From assembly GCA_008360955.1 (NCBI GenBank), contig LUCM01001947.1, positions 141,710 through 205,709 of the forward strand: 64,000 nucleotides of DNA, in the 5' to 3' direction. Source of the stretch: Fasciolopsis buskii (taxonomy: Eukaryota; Platyhelminthes; Trematoda; Plagiorchiida; Fasciolidae). The first letter of the stretch is position 1. Every line of letters starts with the position of its first letter. The notes beneath the pieces are model-generated. The model was given only the letters and a program-made list of their open reading frames with translations. It was not told the origin of the DNA and did not search any database. The translations under genes were made by a program, and so were the position numbers. Shown here piece after piece: positions 25,903 through 36,976 of this stretch.

Positions 25903-26011
25903 TGAATGATATAACGTTAATAACAGCGTTGTTGGTAGATGTAATGCGCCAACGTTTCGACTACCGTGGGTAGTCTTTCTCAGGGCAAGTTTTACAATCA
26001 AATGCTCAGTG
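25895..26011 (-). mobile_element. Hairpin repeat H, copy 2, with 8-bp flanking repeats
   Basis: An element of about 101 bp (25903-26003) between direct repeats GCTCAGTG (25895-25902 and 26004-26011). On the minus strand this is the cleanest core. It reads CTGAGAAA, then a perfect 7-bp stem GACTACC-CAC-GGTAGTC, then GAAACGTTGGC, and later CCAAC, which can pair with GTTGG. Hammerhead position 8 would be A instead of G, so catalysis is not expected from this copy. Confidence 0.7.
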
Positions 26012-26466
26012 AATCCAATTCCTCCATTATCCAAAAATATCTGAACATGTTAAACACGAATATGACTTAAGTGCTGGGTTTTATTTGTGCGATTGCTTGG
26101 TTATCCGCGATCGATCTAGTCAAAGCCAAGCTATTGAGATGAACAATAAAATCAGAAATATTTCTCAACTCATCAAAATTGTCTAGTCTTAAACACCTCC
26201 ACAGCTTCAATGTGGGTAGGCGATACGTTCCAGTCTGAACGAAGCGAACTTATGCTGTGGGATAGGTGCACTATCAACCCAGCTTGTTGAGTTGACCTAT
26301 CAAGGCACACATAATGTAGGCCAGGATAGTGAACCTCAAGATATTTCCATATGTAAATGACCTACCAACTACTAGGATGGCGCCTGTCTGACGAAACTGA
26401 GTTGAACCGCGTGTGAGAAACAGCGGCGAAAACTCGCTGACCTGATAATGTACAAAATCCTTAAGA

Positions 26467-26639
26467 TCAGTTATTTTTTGTTTTATCAATGAAATAGCAA
26501 TGTACATCATCTTTCAGGAAGGGGGCCTCGGTCAGCAGATGGCTGTCAAGTGGGGAAGTTGACCGGTGGTTGGAGGATTCGAACCCACGACCTTCATGTC
26601 CAAACGCCACAAGCTTATCCGCTTGGGCATCGCCGGGAC
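26467..26639 (-). mobile_element. tRNA-derived SINE, family 1, copy 2 (best preserved)
   Basis: The minus strand starts with CCCGGCGATGCCCAAGCGGATAAG, holding an A-box-like segment, then about 30 bp to a perfect B box GGGTTCGAATCC (26575-26586). The body carries TCAACTTCCCCACTTG and GATGATGTACATTGCTATTTC, and ends in an A/T-rich tail. This is an internal RNA polymerase III promoter layout typical of tRNA-derived SINEs. Confidence 0.75.
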
Positions 26640-26689
26640 TGACTACCAGTAATGCGTGAGTTTTATGCACAGTACGGGACCAGAGTTCA

Positions 26690-26729
26690 TGCCTCTCTCT
26701 CTATATATACACATATATGTATATATAGT
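26690..26729. repeat. CT/TA low-complexity run
   Basis: TCTCTCTC followed by TATATATACACATATATGTATATATAG, partly self-complementary. Confidence 0.8.
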
Positions 26730-27869
26730 GAAGCCAGTAGTCTGCACATCCTCAGTCTTTTATAATCTGATCTAGTCCTCCAAACACCGAACTCCCCAAA
26801 GTGGTTAAGCAGGACTATGCCATTTTCTGCTATGGACTTTGATTTTGAATCCCAAGTGTGCAAGCTTATTTAATGTCCTTTTGAGTGTGCTGATAAGTTT
26901 GCAAACATCGATATCGGTACCAATAGAAGGAAATAGTGAACACCTCCCAATGAAAACAGCCGGAGTCTCGGAGGTCTATTAATGAGATGTGATTCGTTTG
27001 TAAGTCTTCAAGATGATCAGTTATATGGAGCAACTTTTGAATTTGTCATGAAAAGTAATGGTCTATAAGATTGTAACAATTATCCTATTTGTTAAAATTT
27101 CTTTGATTTGAATGAAGGAGCTCTTCCATGCAGCAACTCATTGCAGTTTTTTATTTCGATTCTTCAAAAGCTCAATGGAAATGCTTTTTGGGTTTGCCGT
27201 AAAGTAAAGTCGTTAGCGGAACAAATTAATCATCAGAATGAGGTTATCACAAAAAGAATTTCAGTGGGAACAGATTTGTGTTTCGTGTTCGATCCATACT
27301 TCATATTGGCCAAAACCTGAAGCATTTAGTATTTATACATAGTCTTCTGCATAAAGAATTAAAATTGGTTTAATAAATTTTGTCACTGGATAGGGGAAAA
27401 GTCGATTTGCATAAACCGCGATGTTCTTGTGCATTTGTTTGATGAGGTTTTTGTCTCCAAATTATGCCTTTGGTAGAGTTTTCTTTCAAATTGCAAAATT
27501 GGTAGTCTTTGTTAGTCAGAATCAGTGAAGCACATTTCTAACAAAAAATAAAATTCCCAACAACCTACAGTTTCACTTCTCTCCCCTAAAATGAAGCATG
27601 TAGTAAATTGCTATTGCTATACATATAGCTTCGTGTCGTTACAGGAGAAGAGGAACCTAACATGCTGTTTAGCTGACAGAGCAAAAACAATATGGACGGA
27701 CGGCACAATTCGTTTCCTGCGGATTGTTCCTACAAAATTGATATTCCGAAAGATAAGTCTGCGGAAATAATAAGAAGTAAGAAGAAAAGAAATAGGACTA
27801 AAAAACAGTATACGTTCGTTTGCCTTTCAAATTAGACACGGAAGAGGAAATTATCCAAGGGAGACTGGC
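26730..27869. other. No supported gene
   Basis: AT-rich non-coding sequence. The open frame 27108-27320 (70 codons) has no recognisable content. Confidence 0.4.
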
Positions 27870-27879
27870 AGTTTCAAGC

Positions 27880-28360
27880 AGTAGAACATTGTTTGCTTCA
27901 CAGTTGGAAACTATATTCACATCATAACCGATCTTGTTTCCAAGTAAGGGAGAGATTGTCAGATTCTGTAGCCTTATTCTGTTTGTATTCACTCACCTGC
28001 TCCTGTAGGACTACGTATATTGGCCGCATGACCAGGCTTTTGTCTGATCGCGTTCGTGAACACCACCCGGCTTGGGTGAGCACAGGAACAGTTAAGATAA
28101 TAACTAGCGTGGTGTTCACTCCTTGTCGAGTCAAATCACTCGTCGAACGTGACAAGTGCTTTTTGCATCACCTACAAAGTTAGGAGCAGACAATCAAGGA
28201 GTGTCAAGTGTTGCATCTTAAAGGCAGACGAAGCCGTATGCATCCGTTTGTATAAGCCCCCTCTGTGGGCTCAGAAACAATCTGCCCAAACTCAAACTTC
28301 CCTGGCCCGTTATCTCCATCCAACAAGTGGTTTGCAGCCTGATCGTGTAACAGATTGAAC
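27880..28360 (+). mobile_element. Penelope-like element fragment, GIY-YIG endonuclease
   Basis: The first frame (to about 28183) carries LYSLTCSCRTTYIGRMTR followed by LLSDRVREHHPAW. This matches the GIY-YIG endonuclease signature of Penelope-like elements (Tyr, paired Cys, YIGR, R..L..R..EH.P.W). After a frameshift, a second frame (28149-28358) gives ADEAVCIRLYKPPLWAQKQ, resembling the element's C-terminal EA.AI...KP.LC.QK tail. The reverse transcriptase part is absent. Frameshifts and 5' truncation make it a relic. Confidence 0.72.
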
Positions 28361-29792
28361 AAGTATACAAACACACACATTCTTAGGGTTGTGAAGTAAT
28401 GTGACTGCAAGTCTACCATCCCCTTGATCCATTTCGAACCACATTTAATGCGATTTGCATGAATAAGAATAACCAAAGACACGGTTGTTCGATGCGTTGT
28501 GTTGTTTTCAGTTGGAAGACCCTACGTTAAATATGACTGAGGAATAACTAACTTTTGATAAAAACTAACTTCGATCCGCATCAAAGTCAAGGTCGAACTT
28601 GATATCTTCCGGGGTCGGTGACAGTCAAACCACGTTGAAGATGCGGCCAGGAGCTATCAGTGACAGTTTCCTGGACGCTGCACTATTAGAAACAGGAAGG
28701 AGGCTGCTGACACTCGCTAACTTCAATGTCATGTTACAAGTCTGGTCTAATGTATCTTGTTAAAGAGGACTGTTATTTTTACTTTCAAATTTCTCTGTAG
28801 TATCTGGACTGGTTTCCTCATGTTCCTAGTAGGACACCCGTTTTGAATGTTTCTCGAATTGTTCCCAAATAACCGTGCGTCTCAAACAGCATCTGCTGAT
28901 TGGCTCCGATGGGCTGACTTTTCGTATTGGTCACTTTTGTGACAAAAATGCGAGAACGTAGTCGAGTGCACGGTGCCATCCACCGGGTTGACTGATCTTC
29001 GGTTGTCCATCCACGGGAGATGGCTAAACTCTGAATCAAAACTAACTGTAAGGCTGCACGCCCAACGGTATCTGTGACGAACGGCCTCTTGCCGAAACTC
29101 ATGCAACAAGCCGCACACGGTCCATCTCCAGTTCAGTGAGCAAAAGCATGAAGAACCAAATATTTGAATTTGTATTCGTTTTATCGTTTTAGTTATATGC
29201 CACAAAATTTAGAGTTATTAAGCGAGTAAATAGGATAGAAATTTGTTCCATAGATCGTTTTAGCCAGCACATATATATTTCAACCAAAACGTATTACCGG
29301 CCATCTAAGAAGAACAAAGTGAGATTTATTCACAACAATTTGGCACGTGGGTTGCTACAAATCCAACATTAATAAACAATGACAGTCGACAACCTCACCG
29401 CTATCCTCCAATGGTATGTTGATCACACTGACGTGGCGTCCAGCAAATTCAATATGTAATTACTTTTGCCTAATATTTCAAGAATTTTTAGAATTTCTAA
29501 AACAGCTTGGGTGTCTCATTTAACTATCACATTAGGACATTAAGCGTTTTTGAGAAGGGCAAGGCTAAAACCGTGGTACGATTTTATATGAAGTTTATCT
29601 TCGACTCAGACTGAAAGAAGACTATTCGATTCACGATAACATGTTCACTAACTTCTGGTACAATGAAACATGCAGCGTCTTACGAAGACCCTCGGTTTCT
29701 TTATAATTTTGCTTAGAATGAAGGGATTATATCAGCCACCACCATATCGACAAAATTTCTCTTATCCACCCTCTCCCTCCCTCTGCCTCTCC
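28361..29792. other. No assigned gene; paired minus-strand frames at 28818-29205
   Basis: Two overlapping minus-strand frames of 94 and 107 codons cover a GC-richer patch (28880-29150). Neither shows a domain or splice signals I trust. It could be a repeat remnant or a lost exon. Confidence 0.3.
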
Positions 29793-29793
29793 C

Positions 29794-29812
29794 TATATAT
29801 ATATATATATAC
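29794..29812. repeat. (TA)n microsatellite
   Basis: Short TA array following a CT-rich run, immediately before dispersed repeat X copy 2. Confidence 0.95.
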
Positions 29813-29824
29813 ATACCAGTTTGA

Positions 29825-30180
29825 AAACAAGCACGGCGCCAACGCAACAACCTTTAAATATTCACAAAAAGTGAATAAAAGTGGGGGCGAAATAATCAAC
29901 GACAAGAAACCAGTCGGTTTTCTGTGCGCTTTCACCCTAAACTTTTCGTTTTTTTTCGGTCGTTTTCTAATCACTTTTAAGGGGGTTGAGTTCTACAGAA
30001 AAGGCATAAAGCTATTGCGCCACTAACTTCAGTTTTGAGCAATATCTCGCAGAGCCTACAACTAACAACAATCCTCATCTCTTGGGCTCCAACCAGGAGG
30101 GCGGGAAGCATCAACCGAGGCCGAAGTTGAAGCTAACTTCTTCATACCTCTAAGTCCATTCATGGCCTGCTCAGCATTTT
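29825..30180 (+). repeat. Dispersed repeat X, copy 2
   Basis: The best-preserved copy of the family seen at 12770-12952 and 48600-48740. It includes GCAATATCTCGCAGAGCC, CAATCCTCATCTCTTGGGCT, CCAACCAGGAGGGCGGGAAG and CAACCGAGGCCGAAGTTGAA. It starts next to a (TA)n array, as does the inverted copy at 48.7 kb. An ORF over it (29670-30026) is not conserved in the other copies. Confidence 0.65.
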
Positions 30181-31092
30181 CTATCGGTAAAGAAAATTAT
30201 ATTCCTCATCTTATTGAGCGACTAATCCATGCTCCTCATCAGCCAAAACTTGGAGCGTTTGCATGTTATTCGACTGTGACTAGACAATGATGCATGAAAA
30301 ACGGTAATAATTTACGTCACGATAAGAAGATAGAACTTTTTCTTACAGGTTTAACATAACTAAAAGTAACTTTGTGTGAACTTTTGGAAGGGATTGATTT
30401 TCTCTATGGAGGACATGCTCATGACACAAATTATTCTTTTAGCATGATATAAATGGTGATCCTGTTTCTTTCAAAACACTGCAAAGCACTAAATACAACA
30501 TTTTAAATTGGGCAAAATTTTTAATCAGTTTATTCTTCCGTACACTGTAGCAACAAAATGTTTTACTATTTTTCCATCAGTATTTCATTGCCATCACGAC
30601 AACCGCAGCGACTAATGTAGCTCGTTTAAATGGACTTGACACGAGGCCAACCTTGATGTAAATCAAGATCCTTCCTAAAATAAAATTTTCCTGTTCATGA
30701 AGAACTATGACTATCGGACCGCAGTTGGCGCAAAATACCTCACTTAATAAATATCGATGCTAGCGACTTGAATGTTTAAGCTAAAGAGCAAAAGGAATAA
30801 GACTTCTTGTTATTTTATTGAGTAATGAGTAATATTCCGAATGCATAAGGCATTATCCGGTCTAACAGTCACTCTGCAACACAAGAACTTCAGTGTTCTA
30901 CGTTCTGTTATCCTCTGATTGGATTTTCAGTTATCGAAAGATTCAGCTGTCAACGACATGCGTATGGCATGCTTATTTCAAAAGCATTATGTTGCAGGGT
31001 TACAATCATCCTCATATATATCCAGCAAATTTTGACAATTCAGTTGTGGTTCTGTGAACGGCTCTAATACTGCAAAAATGCCGTGAAATGTT

Positions 31093-31173
31093 ACTCGTGA
31101 TGATCACGGTAATGGTGACAATGAGAATGTGGACGGTGATGACAATGACAACGGGAACAATTAAGATGACTGC
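31093..31173 (+). repeat. Short Asp/Asn-rich GAT/GAC tract
   Basis: About 25 codons of GAT, GAC, AAT, GGT and GAG type in one frame, ending at a TAA. Its composition matches the big array at 15-17.7 kb. It is not a pure microsatellite. Confidence 0.55.
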
Positions 31174-34100
31174 AGAAACAAGCCTTACAAATATGCCCGG
31201 CATTGAGTTCTGCTAAATGGAAGATCGGTTAGTTGCTGCATGCAGTATTATGGCCCTTCACCCCAAATATCCAGCATACTCTATATTAGGACAACAATCT
31301 ACAACTTGCATTCAGTAGTGCATTAACTGGAACATTTCGTGATCCTGACGGTTTTGGACCATGATTAATACAACTATTTCCCGATTTACTGAATCTGTGT
31401 TATGTCCGTGCTATCTCGTTGCGAATTTCCTCGATAATGGTGCATCTTCATAATCCATGGAAATATTAAAATAGCGGTCGGGGTACGATGAAATGAAGTA
31501 CTAAATGATTACTATGGAGCACGTAACATTTCTCAACTGAATCAAAAGTCCAGAAATGCCTAAGAATAGTGCTTATTAATGAGGTTTTCTGTTTGAACTG
31601 GTCTACCAATGCAGATGAATGACAAAACAAAATTTTAGATGTTTGTTGCACTAAAAGAAAAGCAAAATTAAACACACCTGTCACGCTCATCATATGCTTG
31701 CCTGTCAGTTTCGTTTTGGCAATTTTACTATCAGGTAAACTCTTTACTGCCCTTCCTCTGCACACGTGCGATTGACAAAATTTATAATAACATAGACCGA
31801 TACTCAGCAGTGGAGATGAACTAATCAAATGCGAGTTTTCCTAGGATTTCATTTTCGATCCAAAATGACACCATGTATTTTGCGCTTCAGGCTACTTGTT
31901 ATCGAGAGCGAATGGATGTATTCAATCGCTAATACACGAAATGTAACGAAAAAGATACTAAACAAAATTATCAACCTATAATTTCACCAGGAACCAACTA
32001 TCTACGCATTTGTTCGAAATGGACCTTATCTGGTGCTCTGCGGTTTGGTCATATCTCGTCCACTTAGTTCGTTTGGGGTTTTCAGTTTCAACGTCAAATT
32101 TGTTCTCCTTTGCATACGATAAACAATAAAACGAGCCCGATTATCGAAAGACATGACATTACGTGTGACCTTGACATCGTGCATGGCATACCCCAGTCTG
32201 AAGGTCGAAAAACTTTCCGATTTCCTACGGAGTTTCATAAAACTAGTTGGAAGATTTTATGAACCGCGCCTGAAGTGATAAAGTGACCGACAAATCCGCT
32301 CTAGAACTGTTCAGGATAATTGAACTAGTGACTGAGTTTTGAAGGCTGTGATTTTTGGTCTCTTCGCTGATGTCTATTCAATAGCCTAGTTTTTAACCTT
32401 CCGAAAGCAGTGCATCGGGAAACAGTTAGCTACTTAATCTCGTTCTGATCCATTTTACTGTAAGTGTGAGGCGTACATTTTGTTATCTGTCTGGTCTAGT
32501 ACTGGACACCCGAGCGGATCGTATGAAATAAAACGCTTTGTTTGCTATGATCATAAATGCACATCCTGGTGAACGGACGGGTATGGCTGCATCAGAACGA
32601 TCGTCTTTCCCCGTTATTGTCAAACGATCAACCTCATGGTGTTCCCACAAGCGAATTCTGTGGGTATCCACCAACGTCCCGTTCAAAAGCCTTTCGATTT
32701 TAACGACAAACTACCAAAATTATTGGTCGCCAAATAAGAAGCACTAAAATAATCATTTAAAATATCAGCATTTCACTTGACCAGTAGCATAAGTGCAGTT
32801 TTGACTCGAAGCTGCAATAACTCGATCTTTCTTTCCTTCTCCGCCCCCACATCCGCTTGTGAATGTACAAACATGCTACAGCACAAAGACCGACAAGAAG
32901 TTCTGTGGGAAATCCATCGAGCTCATAGAACACGTTGTCATTCGCCGGACCAACGTGACATTCAGGGAGAAAAATTCTGCCACCCCTAAGACAACAAAGT
33001 AAAAATCCAAAAAACCGTTCCGCAAACTAATTGGATACCACTAAATTCCCAAAAAAATATAGTGGTAGTAAGGAGGGGGTTACGAACAGTTGAACAATAT
33101 CAAGAAGGGAATTTGAAATTTTGTGACTTTGATCACATGATCACTGCCGGAAGATTTCGTCTTTATCATCCTATGAGCACAAGCATCATCCAGAAGAATC
33201 CGCATCAGAATTCGCTGTGGAGTTTCCAGAAGATAAATTTAGAAATTGGAAACTCAAATGACTTGGTCAATGATGTCGTTTTAAATTGCAAAAAACAGTT
33301 GTAAAGTAACCGCTTAGTCAGTGTCAGATAAATCATTACTGCTAACCCATTTATCGTATATACCAAAAGGCTAGAGAATCTGTAAGCTTCATCACATTGT
33401 CCTGATACCTCTTTTTGTAATGTGATATAAACAGCGCAGTCAAACTCATGGTAGCGTTACAAAGGTGCGAAGTGTAAAAGTGATTGATCTATAGTTTTCA
33501 TCATTCGTAACTAACAAATCAAGGTCGTAAGATGACAGCAGATACTCGGCCATTCAGAGAATGATTTGCCATAAGCCAACCGTCTTGTGCAATTTCGTTA
33601 ACCCGTGCATATGAATTTTCGGAAAGTATGTAATTGTCGTGCCCATATAAAACCGGCTCTAGGATCTAAAGCAATTCCCCCCAAAATTTAGGCGTCTTCA
33701 CTCAGTTTTAAGGTCATACGATACAGATTAACTGTCTCGTAGACTGCAGCTTACGGTTCCTATACTGTGAGAACTATTTACGATGGCTACGTTCTTGCTT
33801 ACGCAAAACTCAATTCTCACAAGTTGATCATCCAACTACAACTCATTCGATAGTGTTCCTGTTCACGTTGTTCTGATGGACGCATATGATGATGCCAACA
33901 CAGAGTTTGAATATGTTGGTGGACCAAACATTGCGAGGAATATGACTTTTTTCCCAACACTAAAGAAATAAAAACAACGGCAATGCCAAAACTAGCTACA
34001 TCACAGACGACGCCGACAAAAAAAAACAACAACGGAGTCTCACAAAACAAATATTATCCGTGGAACATTTGTTCACAGATCACTGCCAAACATACTGCGG

Positions 34101-34530
34101 CGGATAGATCAGTGCAATTTACAAAGTGAATCTCAGGATTATTCTGGCGCCTGAAACCACTCGGAGGTCACTGCAATGCCAAAGAACAAACTTGCATGAT
34201 TAGCACTTCAACTGATCTGTTAACACTTCGTCTAGCGCGTTCCGTATTATGTCTCAAAAGGCCAAATAAAAGATGAAACTTGTTGTTATAGGTTCTTGTG
34301 ACTATGCAGACAAATTATTGTGCAAGGGACTGGTTATATTATCTTTCCAACACGTAGGTTGAATAAAAATTACCCACCTTTACTTTCAGTTGTTTGGGCA
34401 GATAACTACATTGTTTTTTACGATTTGGTTTAATATGGCTGCATTCCTGCATAATCTAAACTGAAGAGGACCCAAGATGTGTGTATTTCGTCCCCTTTAG
34501 TGGGTCAACTAGGTGAAATATGCCAGTCCG

Positions 34531-34563
34531 TAAATATATACATACATACGTACATATATACAC
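34531..34563. repeat. (TACA)n-like low-complexity run
   Basis: ATATATACATACATACGTAC followed by ATATATACACAC. Confidence 0.85.
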
Positions 34564-34631
34564 ACCGCATTACATAACAACAGTAGTAAGAAATTTGTCT
34601 CAAGCAGTAGATTATTTAACGCGGTTCTCAG

Positions 34632-34885
34632 AATATTCATCACGCTACATTAACGCCCAACCCACTATCAAGAAACCGCTGTGTTGTGGCAGTTGCTTTA
34701 TCTTGTACAGAATCAACAACTGTTCCTATCCACGACCCCCGATTTGGATCGCGAACCCTGAACGAACCACTGTCAATTCAGTGTATCAGTCATAACGTTG
34801 GCCATGCAGACTACCACCTTTCCACCGAATCTCAAATTTCAGGCATTGCTGAGGTGAAAGTAGCCCAATTACTTTATTTGGAAAG
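34632..34885 (+). CDS. Candidate coding exon (first of a pair)
   Basis: After an acceptor GCGGTTCTCAG, 84 codons are open and run to GAAAG with a donor GTAAGG, leaving phase 2. The peptide (for example PIHDPRFGSRTLNEP, AEVKVAQLLYLE) is of ordinary composition with no family recognised. A second possible acceptor (GTGGCAG) lies at 34692. The next candidate exon at 35315 is phase-compatible (one base, then TTA GTG), which supports splicing across a 429-bp intron. Confidence 0.35.
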
Positions 34886-35314
34886 GTAAGGGATAATGGG
34901 TTCTTTACAATATGACACCAGAAAAACGAGCTATCTCGCGGTTGTAATTTAGTTCTAGTGTGATTCTAAGATTGGATATTGAACCATTTGTCTACATGAG
35001 CATTCTAGTGGACCCATGTGCAATTAGTGTCAGCCTGCTCTTGCTCAGTAGATCGATCAAAGTCAAACATATGCTTCCGTCGTCATAAGCAGTCAGACAA
35101 GCGGCCATGAGACACGTGACCTACAGGACACCGGTGCTTATGATTAGGTGAGCAACGTAATACTTCTCGTCTCATGGTTCCAAGGCTCAAGTCATCATCA
35201 AGAAACTATGGAAGCAATGTATAGCCGATTCATGTCCCTATTAGGTATCTTAATAATAAGTAGTTTTGTGTAACATCTAATTTACTTCCCACATTTAAAG
35301 CATTCACTTAGCAG

Positions 35315-35504
35315 GTTAGTGATTCCGAACAACACGATTAGTCGGCCGATCCGGTGTTGTTGGCAAAAAATGAGTCCGATTCCGGGAAGTAATGCGTGGA
35401 ATTTCATCCAAGACTCAGATGAACATTTTAGAGAAAAGGAATCGTCAGGGTTTGCCATTAGTTGCCTAAAATGTCCAACCGAATTGCAGATTTCACCACA
35501 GTAA
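35315..35504 (+). CDS. Candidate terminal exon (second of a pair)
   Basis: It follows CATTCACTTAGCAG and reads in frame with the preceding candidate exon to a stop at 35502-35504. The peptide (WQKMSPIPGSNAWNFIQDS, then FREKESSGFAISCLK) has no recognised family. Bases from 35422 lie inside the left arm of the large palindrome, so the C-terminal coding part has an exact inverted copy at 36833-36915. The opposite strand is also open over 75 codons, so coding is not certain. Confidence 0.33.
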
Positions 35505-35561
35505 ATCACAAATTACATTTTAGTAGTAGGAGACTGAATGTTTCCATGAAATAATTCACCA

Positions 35562-35735
35562 CGACTCAGAATCGTTCGTCCCAGGTTCGCGTCCCCGTTC
35601 GGGCGTGGTGGATATGCACTGCTGATGATTCCTAACAAGGATGAAACAGCTGCTGTACAGTGCTTGCATGGTTTCTTTATGGTGAGTTGAGCGATGATAT
35701 CACATGGTGAATTATTTCATGGAAATCATAAATTC
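35562..35735 (+). mobile_element. tRNA-derived SINE, family 2 (left palindrome arm)
   Basis: Contains a B-box-like GGTTCGCGTCC at about 35585 and the family words GATGATTCCTAACAAGGATG and GCGATGATATCACATGG. Its mirror copy is at 36602-36775. The repeated ATGAAATAATTCAC / GTGAATTATTTCATGG sequences on either side may be flanking or terminal sequence. Confidence 0.6.
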
Positions 35736-35979
35736 ACAACTCTATCCTAAAGTCGGTCACTACAAAGGTGAGTAGAACGTCTTGAAACGCATATCACGCT
35801 GGATCCAACCCAGTAGAGAACAAATGATGGAATTCTGGTGGGCGGAGTGTACAGAGATGCCAGGGTGTATTATTCAAGAGACAAACCGTAAGAAGACGAA
35901 AGTCGAGTGACGTGCCCTTCAAAATCTAGCGAAAAACCTGCAAAGATGCGTCGATGCTCTGAAACAGAGCGTTTGGTTG

Positions 35980-36072
35980 TAAAACTTGCCTTGGGAAAGA
36001 CTACCCACGGTAGTCAAAACGTTGGCGCATTACATCTACCAACAACGCTGTTATTAACATTATATCATTCAC
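35980..36072 (+). mobile_element. Hairpin repeat H, copy 3 (left palindrome arm)
   Basis: Plus-strand core TTGGGAAAGACTACCCACGG followed by TAGTCAAAACGTTGGC. The stem is perfect, but the GAAA after it has become AAAA. Its exact mirror copy is at 36265-36357. Confidence 0.65.
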
Positions 36073-36146
36073 AATCATAACATACAATGTTGTCAGAAGT
36101 GTTTCCTACTCGCACCATTTCTGTTGATACAGTCTGTATTCAGACT

Positions 36147-36147
<1 letters not shown>

Positions 36148-36189
<42 letters not shown>
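36148..36189. repeat. (AT)n microsatellite at the palindrome centre
   Basis: Pure AT repeat forming the spacer of the large inverted repeat. Confidence 0.97.
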
Positions 36190-36190
<1 letters not shown>

Positions 36191-36264
36191 AGTCTGAATA
36201 CAGACTGTATCAACAGAAATGGTGCGAGTAGGAAACACTTCTGACAACATTGTATGTTATGATT

Positions 36265-36357
36265 GTGAATGATATAATGTTAATAACAGCGTTGTTGGTA
36301 GATGTAATGCGCCAACGTTTTGACTACCGTGGGTAGTCTTTCCCAAGGCAAGTTTTA
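36265..36357 (-). mobile_element. Hairpin repeat H, copy 4 (right palindrome arm)
   Basis: Exact reverse complement of the copy at 35980-36072. Confidence 0.65.
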
Positions 36358-36601
36358 CAACCAAACGCTCTGTTTCAGAGCATCGACGCATCTTTGCAGG
36401 TTTTTCGCTAGATTTTGAAGGGCACGTCACTCGACTTTCGTCTTCTTACGGTTTGTCTCTTGAATAATACACCCTGGCATCTCTGTACACTCCGCCCACC
36501 AGAATTCCATCATTTGTTCTCTACTGGGTTGGATCCAGCGTGATATGCGTTTCAAGACGTTCTACTCACCTTTGTAGTGACCGACTTTAGGATAGAGTTG
36601 T

Positions 36602-36775
36602 GAATTTATGATTTCCATGAAATAATTCACCATGTGATATCATCGCTCAACTCACCATAAAGAAACCATGCAAGCACTGTACAGCAGCTGTTTCATCCTT
36701 GTTAGGAATCATCAGCAGTGCATATCCACCACGCCCGAACGGGGACGCGAACCTGGGACGAACGATTCTGAGTCG
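36602..36775 (-). mobile_element. tRNA-derived SINE, family 2 (right palindrome arm)
   Basis: Exact reverse complement of the copy at 35562-35735. Confidence 0.6.
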
Positions 36776-36915
36776 TGGTGAATTATTTCATGGAAACATT
36801 CAGTCTCCTACTACTAAAATGTAATTTGTGATTTACTGTGGTGAAATCTGCAATTCGGTTGGACATTTTAGGCAACTAATGGCAAACCCTGACGATTCCT
36901 TTTCTCTAAAATGTT

Positions 36916-36923
36916 NATCTTTG

Positions 36924-36965
<42 letters not shown>

Positions 36966-36976
36966 TGTGCAAAGAT
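36916..36976. other. Ambiguous base and a second small inverted repeat
   Basis: A single N at 36916 marks the end of the large palindrome. Directly after it, ATCTTTGCACAT (36917-36928) is repeated inverted as ATGTGCAAAGAT (36965-36976) around another (AT)n tract. Two adjacent inverted repeats, both centred on (AT)n and meeting at an N, look like a join between two folded-back sequence ends. Confidence 0.85.

Larger units (their letters stand above)
30181..34631. other. No supported gene
   Basis: Non-coding apart from the short acidic tract noted at 31093-31173. The frame 31466-31828 (minus, 120 codons) is the longest and has no recognised domain or convincing splice sites. Confidence 0.4.
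35422..36915. repeat. Large perfect palindrome centred on (AT)n
   Basis: Two arms of about 725 bp (35422-36147 and 36190-36915) are reverse complements about the centre 36168.5. Every segment I compared matched base for base without indels. The spacer is an (AT)n tract. The right arm stops exactly at the ambiguous base 36916. Each arm contains a family 2 SINE and a hairpin repeat H copy, in mirror orientation. This is either a very recent inverted duplication or a fold-back assembly artefact. Confidence 0.92.

Noticed and set aside
25895..26011. An active hammerhead ribozyme
   Set aside because: The CUGANGA core is changed (A at position 8) and no clear cleavage site after stem III is visible. 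Other copies are worse.
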